This document shows, piece after piece, positions 33,153 through 55,800 of a DNA stretch of 64,000 nucleotides. The stretch spans positions 3,844,001-3,908,000 of the forward strand of contig NC_088308.1 of the NCBI RefSeq assembly GCF_910592395.1, given 5' to 3'. Source of the stretch: Lineus longissimus. Lineage: Eukaryota; Nemertea; Pilidiophora; Heteronemertea; Lineidae. Position 1 is the stretch's first letter. Each line of letters opens with the position of its first letter. The notes beneath the pieces were generated by a model that did not search any database, was not told the origin of the DNA, and saw only the letters and a program-made list of their open reading frames with translations. A program made the position numbers and the translations under genes.

Positions 33153-36100
33153 CTACATCGTGTTTGTGTATCCTGGTAACTTCAGAGATGGACCAGGGAG
33201 GTCATCTTCGTGAGCTCCAGAACTCTGAAAATGGAACAACAGAAGTTGAAATCAGTATTTCCACTTGTCCTTCCATTCCAATGTTCAAATAAGTACATGT
33301 ACATGTACAAGTATACTCAGGAGTAGCATTTTGACATATTTACTCAAGAGACAACAAAGTATATGTAATATTGAAGACATTTGTAGCAATCACCAGTATC
33401 AGTCACAGTTTTACTATGTGACATTCATAGAATCACAAAAGGTCTCTCACCTTCTTCACATAAGTAGGATTCACTGTAATTTCTCGGTCCATCTCTGCAA
33501 GTTTCTCATCTAACTGGATACATTTCTGCATCTGAAATCAACAAAGCATGGATTACACTTCATTTAGGTCATAATTTTAAGAAGTCTTTTCTCTTGTGTG
33601 TTTCATATTTGAGAGAACACAGTGAGATAGGCATTGCCCAAACCAAAACATGCTGTGTCTCGAATCAGTGAGCAGTTTGGGAGTGCGGAAGCCACATTCT
33701 TTCAAATACTAAGCGTGAGTCAAAAGACCCTGAAATTCTTGGTAAACTACACGACTTCCATAAAATGGCCCCTGATAAAATGCATGTGACTTCGAAATTT
33801 TACAGTCTTCCATATCAAGTATGAATGTTTCCCTTCACTGTAATGTCCTCTGAGCTTCCAAAACCCAGATTTGAGGCACAGGTCTGTGTAGCACTGCTGA
33901 CTGCCAGAAAACTTACTGTCCATCTGCTATTTGCATAATCCTTACCTCTTGATCTAGTCTAACGAGCATGTCTATGTTGTTGTATTTCTCAGGATTATCA
34001 TGGAAGCTGACCATACCATCCTTCTGATTGATCGTGGCAAACACTTCACCGTCTTCAATCTGTAAGGTACCAAAATTGGCAGAACTTGAAATGAAATTCC
34101 TAGCTTGCAATTCAAATTGGAAGCTAAACTACACATACATATATATGTAAGCAAGGCCCCAGTAGCCAGACAGGGACAGCCTGGTGGATATCTTAATGTG
34201 AAACTACCACAGTCTCTAGTCCCAAGATCACTAGAACAGAATGTACAAGTAAATAGATGTTCTTTGATTGAAGAAAGGCAAAAGATTTTAAATAGTTGGT
34301 ATACATACCATGTGTAGCACATATTTCTCTGCCTCCTTCGGACCCGATAACTGAACCCTGCTGGCCATATCCGATAACGAGAGTGTCATGAACGTCTTTG
34401 TGAGCCTCTGAATCATCTTTCTGTAGAGTGATGACACGACTTGCTTGACGAGTCCCATGTTGTTCTCCTGCAATATGAAATGATATGCAATACTCTTTGT
34501 GTTAGCACATACACAGTTCACCATGAATCAAGTCAGCTAGGTTCAAAAGATATTCGTTCCCCGGGGCTCCTTAGTTTGGGGCTGCAGAGATGTGAGTGGG
34601 CACTAGAAAACAGTTACATGTAGATAGGACCGTAATGGAAAATTTGGGGGAGAAGTTGATCAGTTGTGCTTACCCTAGTGAATACTTCAGTGTGTTTGTT
34701 GACGGCAGCCTGTAGTTCTGCTGGGTTGTTTGTACCATAGGCCAAGGCTACATCATGGTATGCCTGACACAAGGGCTGAACAATACAGAAAATGACAAGA
34801 GTTAAAGAAACAATACATCCCATTTTGTGGCTGTGCAAAAACTGAAAAGATCAAATTAAACTGCTAGCTTAAACCTGGGTTATGTAAGAAAGACATCAGG
34901 CCTGAAATATGTACAGCGACCCAACACTTATGTATTAGCTATAAAAATTATGCTAAACTGTGACTGTTTATGTTATAATGTATATTCAAAACGTTGAGTC
35001 ACATATTGTAGAATGACTGCTCACCTTGACATATCTGCCAACTACTTGCGACGTATATTTTGGTAACGATGGAATCTTTCCCAGCAGAATGAGAGCTACT
35101 AGAATGAACTTCTTGTAGGCTTCCAACATGATGTGACTCACAGCCATACTCGGGGTGGTGACGGCCTGAATTCACAACAAGGAAAATAAATCAAATGAGA
35201 CAGTGAATAGAAATCTGTTTGCACTATTCCTGTTGAGCAATTCATCATACAGGCCAGTAGACTTTAAACTTTCAACCTTTGGAAGATCAACAGAATCATC
35301 ATTGACAGAAATACTTACGATCTCAAAGAAGTACAGAGCTCTATCATAGTTCTTGAGGCCAGCGTAGATCATCCCGCCATAGTAATAATAGAGGAGGAAG
35401 TGCTTCGCATCGTAATGTCCACCCTGCAATGTAACATGTACCTTTAAGATAAAATACAAATGCCCCAAAGCTCACGTGGGATTGAGCAGTTGGTCAGTAC
35501 TTTAGATAAGTTTAGCATGGGAAGCAGTATAAGTAGGTGTGGCCTTAGTCATATTCTCCACGGAACCTTACCTCCTTACTGACATCTGTTGTATCCACAT
35601 CTAATATCTGTAGAGCTGGTTTGAAACATTTCGACAGGAGACACAGCTGAAAGTAAGAATCAATTACAATCAATGAAGAAATGAGGAACTGCCATGTTAA
35701 TGGATATAGACGAACGTTTGGGATTATTTGCAAAGAGCTAGAGAATCAACCCATGCACAGGCTAACTTTTCAAGTGCAGTCATGGTCACTTCAACAACAC
35801 ATGAGTAGCGTCAGGACTCACAGTGTGAGGGGGGATGGCAAGAGTAGCAGCCAGTTCCATTCAATCTCAATAAAATATGATAATAAGATGAGTCAAATTA
35901 TACCAACCTGACAGAGATCAACGTGGATGGATGTCAACTGTGATGGAAACAGCTGGATCTTATTTATGGCCTTCAGCAAGATGCAGATACCTCGAATAGG
36001 CTGAAACAGACGAGGTATAGGTTAAACAGTGTCACTGTCAACACTCAATAAGATGACAAGTTACACTGCTTAGAGCAACACCTGTTACTCCCTTAGTGCA

Positions 36101-37633
36101 GTGAGGGGGTGAAACCGGTCCCTATCGCGTGGTAGGCAGTGGGGTGAACCACTAGGCTCCTTATCACTCACTTCTCAAAACCTGTGGTCACTTACCTCCT
36201 TCTTCTCCACTAAGTTCTGTGTGAATCTGTGGCAGAGATCAGCATCTTTAATGAAAAAAAAGAGTCATAGCTGAATGATGCCATAGTTCAATTGATATGG
36301 CTAGATCAATTTATGCATCAAGGTCACATGATCCTTCATGACAGATCCAACTTGTGTGCTGGATTAGAACTGATTCAGTTTGCTTCAAACTACAGAGTCA
36401 CTCACCATGTGAAGGATAAGGAAGTTATCCTCAAAATGGTTGCAACATATTGATGTACTATTCCTTACACAGCACTCAAATAGAAATTTTTTTCCGATCT
36501 CTTGCAATTCAATGTTAATTGTCTCAAAGAAACCATGAACACTTACAACTATCCACCGCATATCTGACATGTTCACCATTGCACATATTAAAGAACTCCT
36601 GGGTCTGGACAAACAGCGTCTCAAAATCTGTGATGTTGCTGCTAGCATTTTTCACACATCTGGAAAAGAACCAAAAATCAACAGACATCTTTAGTTTCTG
36701 TGTGCAAATAATTATTACTGTGACCATAATCTTTAAAGTTTAGGCAATGTGCACAAAATCAATCATTATCTCAAGGACCTCTGTTGATCCCAAAAGCTTA
36801 TCTTTAGGGTGGTTTGGTCTGGCCAAAATTTCTGTCAACTTGTCATCAGTGGACAGAATTGCAGCATAGGTCTACATTTGCAAGTGCGAATTTGAGGGAG
36901 TCCCAATCTTTCAGGTAACAGGTGAAGATAGTGGAGCACTTTTGAATACTAATAATCCACTTATAACAAACTTCCACCAGCTCATGGATGAACTATTCAA
37001 ATATGGCAGTGTTTACTTACAAGATACCCAACACCCCAAGAGAATGTTGCTGAATGTCCAGAGTTGCCAGCACATTGTCAAGGTGGGGAAGGTTCTTGGC
37101 CAAGCATTCTTGATTCTTTGAGATAAGTTCACAGAGTTGTGAGAAGTTCCCTGAAAGAAGAGAATGAGACCGATTGAGACCACGGGACTGGCACTGGCCA
37201 CTGTGGATTCCTTGCTTGGGACTAGCTGGCACTGTGCCTGTGGTCAGTGTGGATTCCTTGCTCCCTCTTCCTATCACACATCTTCAAAATAATCTAACGC
37301 TTTGAACACCTACAGACACTTAATTGAGTAGCCTGTGTTGCATGCTACCTGCTGCATAAACTGTCAAATTTCATCCGGTAAATAAGTGAAGGAATTTTAC
37401 ATTGAAACCGCTGTACAATTTTTCTATGTCAAAAAGTATCTAATTTCGGACACCAGGCTTCCCGTTTTCTAGGTTAGTTAATGCGTACCCAGCCACCCTA
37501 TTCTGATACTTATCTGAAGAAAAGCTTGTTAAAGTACATTAGAGACGACTTATGTGAAATTTGATTATCTCGTCTTACCCTGGGAGGACAGAGTTCGTAC
37601 GCTGTTGACGTACTGTTCCAAAGCTGTGGCCAT
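33153..37633 (-). CDS. COPS3: COP9 signalosome complex subunit 3
   Basis: CSN3 is a PCI-domain scaffold subunit of the COP9 signalosome, which removes NEDD8 from cullin-RING ligases. Exons in transcript order: 37579-37633, 37021-37150, 36547-36659, 36196-36245, 35908-36000, 35572-35646, 35319-35423, 35025-35165, 34674-34775, 34309-34467, 33946-34059, 33451-33531, 33153-33224. They join in frame to 429 aa (human protein 423). The start [81 protein letters not shown] and [18 protein letters not shown] all match the family closely. The PCI/winged-helix segment is encoded roughly by 33946-35165. The acidic C-terminal tail ends in TAG at 33153-33155. All splice sites are GT-AG. No sign of damage. 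Confidence 0.97.
36085..36155 (-). repeat. Degenerate tRNA-like repeat in a COPS3 intron
   Basis: On the minus strand CCTAGTGGTTCACCCC and, further on, CCGGTTTCACCCC resemble Pol III A and B boxes with several mismatches. It is a probable old SINE fragment, weakly supported. Confidence 0.25.
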
Positions 37634-37939
37634 TTTTTCGGATTTGTTGATGTTGCCAAAAAATAACTACAACTCATACATATTCGCTAGGAATTTGCTC
37701 TAAAAGCCGACAAAACTTTTAAAAAGAAATATATGAGATATCACATGCATAAAGTTTTGAAAATTATATATTTTTATGTTTTCATAATGCCTGAATTTGA
37801 AGATATCTATTCTTTTTGATTTGTTGCAACATTGCCTTGCAGAGCATGATGAGCACAACTTGGCAAATTTTGTGCAATAAACTCAAGTTTCTGATGAATC
37901 AATGCATTATTTGATGAAGAGCACTCAGTCAACCTGAAG
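37634..37939. promoter_or_regulatory. Shared bidirectional promoter of COPS3 and POLR3A
   Basis: The two start codons (37633 minus, 37940 plus) are divergent and only 306 bp apart, so both 5' UTRs and the core promoters must fit here. The stretch is AT-rich, without a CpG-island-like composition, and I see no TATA box at a convincing distance. Co-regulation of two housekeeping genes is plausible but inferred from spacing alone. Confidence 0.65.
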
Positions 37940-49367
<11,428 letters not shown>

Positions 49368-49984
49368 TACAGATAGGAGGACGATTTTAATCACATAGAC
49401 AATATAAATGGATGTGTTATTGTAACTGAATGAAACAAGGACATAATGACGTGTGCAATGAGGTTACCAGTCAAAGTGTCCTCATGCCAAAACGTCCTCG
49501 GATTGTGACAGTCAAAACGTCTTCGCTTATCTGTGACTGAAGTCTTGCATACTGGGAGACTTTTTGCATTGAGAATGTTTGACAAGACACAACAGTTGCA
49601 CTGGTGGTGCAGACATTGAAGTGAACTACATGTACAACTTTTCCCTGCAATGGTAGGCTCTTGTGTGCTGTGCCTGAAATGGACTATTGTTCATGTTGCC
49701 TTCCCTCAAAAGTAACAACTGAAGTGGTCTAAGTCAGTAAATGTTCATCTTACAAGTTATAAACATCCCTTACAAATAGCTTTTGACACTCATAGACAGC
49801 AATTAGCTTGACTAGCTCGAAAGCCATTACATTGTTTTGTGTCTGAATGTACTTTAAAGTGCTGAAGAGGTTAATAGAAAAAGAAATTAAAAAACTTCTG
49901 GATATGCTTATGTTTATTATTGATTAGCATGGTTGTGATATAAATGATGGTCGAGTTATCCCCTCCCACCCCCCATCAATCACA

Positions 49985-50580
49985 TTGTTTCCACTTTCCT
50001 CACAAAGACTGGTCTCTCCAATAATGGTCTTCCCAGATTGTCTCCACTCTCGTCATCTGCAGACTGGTCTCCCAGGTTGGCTCCACCGTCCTCTGCAATA
50101 ATGGTCTTCCCAGATTGTCTCCACTCTCGTCATCTGCAGACTGGTCCCCAAGGTTGGCTCCACCATCCTCTGCAATAATGGTCTTTCCAGATTGTCTCCC
50201 CTGGTTGGCTCCACCGTCCTCTGCAATAATGATCTTTCCAGATTGTCTCCACTCTCGTCATCTGCAGACTGGTCCCCCAGGTTGGCTCCACCATCCTCTG
50301 CAATAATGGTCTTTCCAGATTGTCTCCACTCTCATCATCTGCAGACTGGTCTCCCCCAGGTTGGCTCCACCATCCTCTGCAATAATGGTCTTTCCAGATT
50401 GTCTCCACTTTCGTCCTCTCCAATAATGGACTTTCCAGATTGTCTCCACTCTCGTCATCTGCAGACTGGTCCCCCAGGTTGGCTCCACCATCCTCTGCAA
50501 TAATGGTCTTTCCCGATTGTCTCCACTCTCGTCATCTGCAGACTGGTCTTCCCAGGTTGGCTCCACCGTCCTCTGATAAA
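49985..50580. repeat. 77-bp minisatellite, about 7 copies
   Basis: GTCTCCACTCTCGTCATCTG and GGTTGGCTCCACC alternate with a period of about 77 bp (for example 50051 and 50128). One copy is shortened to about 51 bp near 50180 and one is rearranged near 50405. Units are highly alike, so the array is fairly young. Confidence 0.92.
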
Positions 50581-50584
50581 GACA

Positions 50585-52010
50585 TTGTCTCCACCTACAT
50601 TTAATGAAGATCGGCTTCTCCTTCGCCTTCATGTAAAGAAGACAGGTTTCTGCATACTGTTTCCCTTACATCTGATAGAGAAGCTCCATGGTCCTCATCA
50701 TCATCAAATGGAGACATATTTCTCAATGTTGTCTCCCATCTCTTTTGATGAAGACGGATTAATCCATGTCCATCTCTCCAGTCTACAATGCCAAAAATAC
50801 GAATATGTTTTCATTGGGAATTGAAGACCATAGGACTGATGACAGAGCAACTAACCTCTGTCAGCTGGTTATCTTATCATTGTGGTTGTCAGAAGCACAA
50901 CCTAGTTATCATTGGGCACTGGAAACTGTTGGAGAGATGACGGAACAACTGACCTCCCAGCTGGTTAAAATCTGATAATCTTGCTGGTTGTTAGAGGCAC
51001 AACCTGAAATTACCATCGTTCTCTATTGATAACTTATCATTAGGCACTGGAGCTACAGGAGAGATGACGGAAATCGACGTCTGCCAGCTGGTTATTTGAT
51101 CATCTAGTTTGTTGGAGGCACAACCTATAAAAATACCATGGTTCTCGAGTACATAGACCGCGAGACGATGGAACCACTACCCTCCACCAGTTGGTTATCT
51201 GAACACGTTAGGCATCGAAGTTACATTCTAAAAATACCAAGGTGGTAAGTTGGTATTAGCGGTTGTTTACCAGCGGTTATACATGTAGACAGACTAGGGA
51301 ACAAACCGCCTGCTGGTCACGTCGAATGTCCGCTGCACGACTGTAAACGACGAGGATGCCTTCCCGTGGCGTCTCGTCATTGGTTGTGACTGTCTCTAGA
51401 TTCAACCTGACTGTGACCGTTACCACTGCAGCACATATGAATAAAGGGCTAGCTGACATGGAGTATTATAACGTATTGTACGAAACATGTGACATACCGT
51501 CAGAGGTGCGTTATTGAGGGAAAGACACCGAGATAGGCCTCCCTAGATTGTCCGCACACTAATCTGCTGCTAAAGACTGCTTTCTCCATAATGGTCTCCA
51601 CCATCACCACACAAAGACAGATTTCGCCTAATACCTTCGTCATTATACTGTTTCCCTTCCATCTCATAGACAGTCTGTTGTCCGTTGTCTTCGTCATAAT
51701 CAAATGAAGACATGTTTCTCCATGATGTCTCCTTTATCTTCTGATAAAGACATGTTTCAGCATGTCCATCTATACACCAGTCCATTATACATTAAGATGG
51801 AAAAACCAACCTCCGCCAGGTGGTTATCTGTTCATGTCGGTTATCGGAGCTGGGCAGAACTGTGAACGATGAGGATGCCTTCCGTTGTGTCTCGCCATAG
51901 GTTGTCTCCAGATTTCTCTCTGGTGCGAGAGAGATATATTGTGATGATGTCTCGGCAATTTCGTGTCCCGCCTCGGTTTAAACGGATTTAAAGTACCTTT
52001 CTGATCCATC
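50585..52010. repeat. Decayed complex repeats and internal duplication
   Basis: The 50585-50790 block (ACTGTTTCCCTTACATCTGA, CATGTCCATCTCTCCAGTC) is repeated imperfectly at 51590-51785. A block containing GATGCCTTCC with GTCTCG at 51345-51385 recurs near 51870-51895. Between 50824 and 51250 a loose unit of 100-130 bp (GAGATGACGGAA, CAGCTGGTTAT, GAGGCACAACCT) occurs three or four times. It is probably the degenerate remnant of an older, larger array. Confidence 0.6.
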
Positions 52011-52364
52011 ATGTTTAAAAGTAAGGAGTATTTCAGGAGTGTGTTTCAAGGGTGCGGGGCAGATAGGTTAATGTCTACATTGCCGGCCCTTCAAACGAAG
52101 GATAGCCATGCTATACTCAACCCAAGTATGTAAACATCTCTGATCTTTGGATTCAATCCAAACCCAGGTATGGCAGGCCAAGTCGTCTGAAAAAATACAT
52201 TTCGCAGGCGTCTTTAACGATCAGAACACTTCGCCAATTCACCTGTGTGAGTGGGTTTCCGGATGTAACAGCTTTGTAAAAAAGTCACAAAAAAGTTTGA
52301 CGAACGCATGGCAAAGAATCCAACTTCTAATGAGAAAATACTGAGAGCGCGCTCGAGATTAAAG

Positions 52365-52411
52365 TGGTCTTATCCCGTCTTTCTGGTTGTGACTTTGTCG
52401 TCATAAGACCA
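52365..52411. mobile_element. 47-bp palindromic-ended mini-element, copy 1
   Basis: The ends TGGTCTTAT and ATAAGACCA are perfect inverted repeats. The core TCTGGTTGTGACTTTGTCGT is shared with 60025-60071 (same length) and, in inverted orientation, with 60319-60360 and 56510-56535. Confidence 0.55.
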
Positions 52412-52785
52412 ATTTCAGGATGAATGGACAACTCGGCAATACTTAAGATAAAAATTATACCCATTATAAGGCTTACGCAAGCCTGGAACCAAGGGCTTAT
52501 TTAAGAAACATTAAGTAGGAGGTACAGCCCACAAAAAGCTGAGGAAAATTGACATGGTGTAAAAAGGGTACAGTGCACTTTAACCAGAAGAGACAAAGAA
52601 GAATTGTTTCGTTCGGGCACAATCTATTCTTGATTATCTTTGGTTCGGATAATTTATGCTCCGACTTTCCGGATCTAGGAAGCACTTCAGATATAATCAT
52701 GTATACAACATTCTAAGCAACCATGTGACCGTGTTGTTGTCATTATCAAGTTCTTTTCATGGATCAAGTCCTTCTCATATATCCC

Positions 52786-52796
52786 TCGCGCATGCG
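52786..52796. promoter_or_regulatory. NRF1-like site upstream of the second sdk gene
   Basis: CGCGCATGCGT closely matches the palindromic NRF1 motif TGCGCATGCGCA. It lies 80-90 bp before the ATG at 52876, a position typical for a core promoter without a TATA box. Confidence 0.4.
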
Positions 52797-52875
52797 TCTC
52801 TCACTACTTGGCGCGTGAGATAGCGTTTTCGTTTTCATAAATGTCAATAGAGACGATCGAACAAGAGAGAGAAAC

Positions 52876-55800
52876 ATGGAGGTACGGTGCTACCAGAAGA
52901 TAATATGGATTTTAACTGTTCTCAACTTCGTCATCCATTCCAGCCAAACTGATCAAGGTAAGCCACTTTCTTTCCTTATTAAATGTTGATATACAGCTTC
53001 TTGATAAATTTGTCAGACCATCTTTGAAACCGTTTAAAACAATGCGATATACGTCGGTATATAAATAATTGGAATGTTTTTGCCTTATCAGGAGCTTACC
53101 CTACAGTTAACTAAGTAAATTTAGTAAAATCCTACAGTTAACTTAGTTAGACTTTAACGTGAGGTTCGTTACTGCTAGTAACTGGACCCTGATAAAGTTC
53201 TTCTCCGAAGACACTGGCGGATATTAATATTTTTGATATGATAAGACGCACTAACATGGTTTATTGAGTAAATGAATGATAATTTGGCCCAAATATTCTT
53301 AAAAACTGAACTTGTTGTATGCCTTGTATATTTTGTTCGAACCACTGGTCCTAAATATATAAAGTTGTCCGTCTGCTGACGACTAGCGTTGCTAATACGC
53401 AAAGTCTAAAAAGGTAGGCCTATCAATTCATGGCCTTTTAATCAGGCAATATAGGTTGGCAACTGGCCATCACATCTTAATAAAGAACTATTTTACACAT
53501 ATAGGCTACCAAAACATGTTTTTTCACAGCCACCTACTCACGGCGAATACAATGTAGCTAAATATTTCGGTATAGCGGCCTAGTTTTCGCGCCCAAGAAG
53601 TCTTGGCGAAATGTCAAATCCAGCAACGTTTGCAACGTTAAGTGTGGATGACGTCAGCAATAATTAGGCCCGATGAAAATGTCACGTTGTCTTGGTAAAA
53701 CACTTGGATGCTCATTAGGGCCTGCAGAGTTACCTGTAGCTGTCTGTGGAGAGCTTGAAACTCCTATAATTTTTAAGGTTGTTTAGCGGGCCGTTCTCCG
53801 TTACTCATCGTTGAAGCATTTATGAGAGAATTTCTTTATGTTTTTGTTCGCTTCAAAGAGCTCGAAATAACTCTCGCATGCCATTGGTAATGACAGATAG
53901 GGGCTTTTTGAAGGACTGTTTTATTGACGGTAGAAACTATAAGATCGAACCTGTTTCATTTCTCGACAAATTACTGTACTCGGTGAACTTTTCGCATAAT
54001 GACCGACGTTTTAAAGAGTATCTTTGTACCGGAACCTTTCACATGACGTTCGATAATGATATGTTGGTAAATGATACTCGTATAGTCACTGACCTCGGGA
54101 CAAAGGCCAGTTCTTTGTTGCCGAATAGCAATTATGATGTCAATAATCCTAATGGTCCATTAATTTTCAGTTTTGGAACAGATCCCTCTGCGACAGACGC
54201 TTTTTGGAATAGCCCGTCGTTTTGACCTCTGCGTTAAACACTTTAAAGAGATTCAACCATGAGTTGAAACTTGTCATTCAGACAAGCTGATAATAGATAT
54301 AACAAGTTTTGAAACTATTTCAGGTAGTGAAATTCATCCACCGCTGTCCACTAAAAAAGTTCTAAAAAAACTCATAAGCGGGGAGTTCATCCCGCCTAAG
54401 GATTCTGACTGGGCTGTTCAAAACTTCCTATTTTCATAAGTGTGTCGTGGTTGGTTTACTTTAACGGCCATCTGCGAAGCAGATTTCTTGGAAAGCCCCA
54501 ATCAAAATGCTATCTTTGTTTATCTGACATTTTTACCAATTTTTTATTGATTTTGTTACAAGTTCGAAAACGTCTCCTGGGCCCAGTATCTCGCTGAGAG
54601 GAATGCGTTTCCGCTGCGGAGTCCTAAAATAGGCTTCCCACTCATTAAGTGTTTTTCTTCAACCATAAAAAGGATATAATGTATCTTTCCTGGTAACGAA
54701 CGTTTGCAATTTGACTGTAGCATTTCTTCTTTCTTTTTTTAATCAGGATGATTAAAACTTAGTGGCCTAATCACGCATCGCAAACTCCGCTAGTTTTTTA
54801 GCCACAATACTGGTCTGAAGTGACATTACCCGCTGCTGATGCGCGCCGTCAACTTACTCATCAAGGCCGGGCATGAATCCCCTGTGTGTTGTCATGTTAG
54901 CTGTGAAATGATATTGCTGCATTGTAGGTTTCGTCCAGAATCAGTGACCGCGTTGATGTTATAATCCAACAATATATTGTTGGGACATTTCACTGAGAGA
55001 CTTACACTGTTGTCAGACTGGGAACACTGGAATATGGACTTGGTAGGCCGAATGTTCGTTACTTCTGAAAAATACAGTATATTTTCTTTCTGAAAAAAAC
55101 CGACTGCTAAAGTTATTCGAAGCTCCGGTATCAATTACTGTTGTTTAGGTAACCCCTACTGACTGAACTTTAATGAATCATCACATAATGACCTTCAGAA
55201 AGTTGGCTAATCCAATCTAGGTAGGAATGCCAACATCATAACCTACCTAGACTTTTTTGTTTCTTTGACATTAAAACGAGAGAAAAACATCATGTGATGC
55301 TACTTCGCAATACAGTCTTGGGCAAAACAAACAAGCCTCATGCAACGCCTACAACAGACCGCAAACGAGCAACTGTGTCGCTGATACCTGCGATCAAAAT
55401 TCCGTTGTGGTGGGCCATCGCAGGTGTATTCGCAGGTACATCGCAGGTGCATTCAACGAGAAGCAATCAATGTCAAACGCAGCGACTAGGCCTACTGGTT
55501 TTACCCGCAGACGAGTGATATTCTAATACAATCATCGGAGCGATATTTGTCGCAGGTCGTAGTAACGCGGTTTTTATGAATCATGTTAAAGGTGTTCAAT
55601 TTTATTTTGAAAATGACTGTTGGCTTCCATGAGGCTATTATTTTTACAAAACCCTGTCTTAGGTTACCCCGAGTTGCGTTACTAACGGACCTCTATATCG
55701 TGGAGGAAAGCTGTCGTAAAAAAACAGTTGATTTTGACTAGGACTGTACCTCGAGGTCTTTGTCATGACGTCAGCTCATCCTGTTCCAAGGTAATGTAAT

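Larger units (their letters stand above)
49368..52875. other. Intergenic region between POLR3A and the second sdk gene
   Basis: There is no gene-like reading frame on either strand. It contains the POLR3A 3' UTR (no unambiguous poly(A) signal), a minisatellite at 49985-50580, about 1.4 kb of decayed repeats to 52010, a 47-bp palindromic element, and the promoter of the second sdk gene at its right end. Confidence 0.6.
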
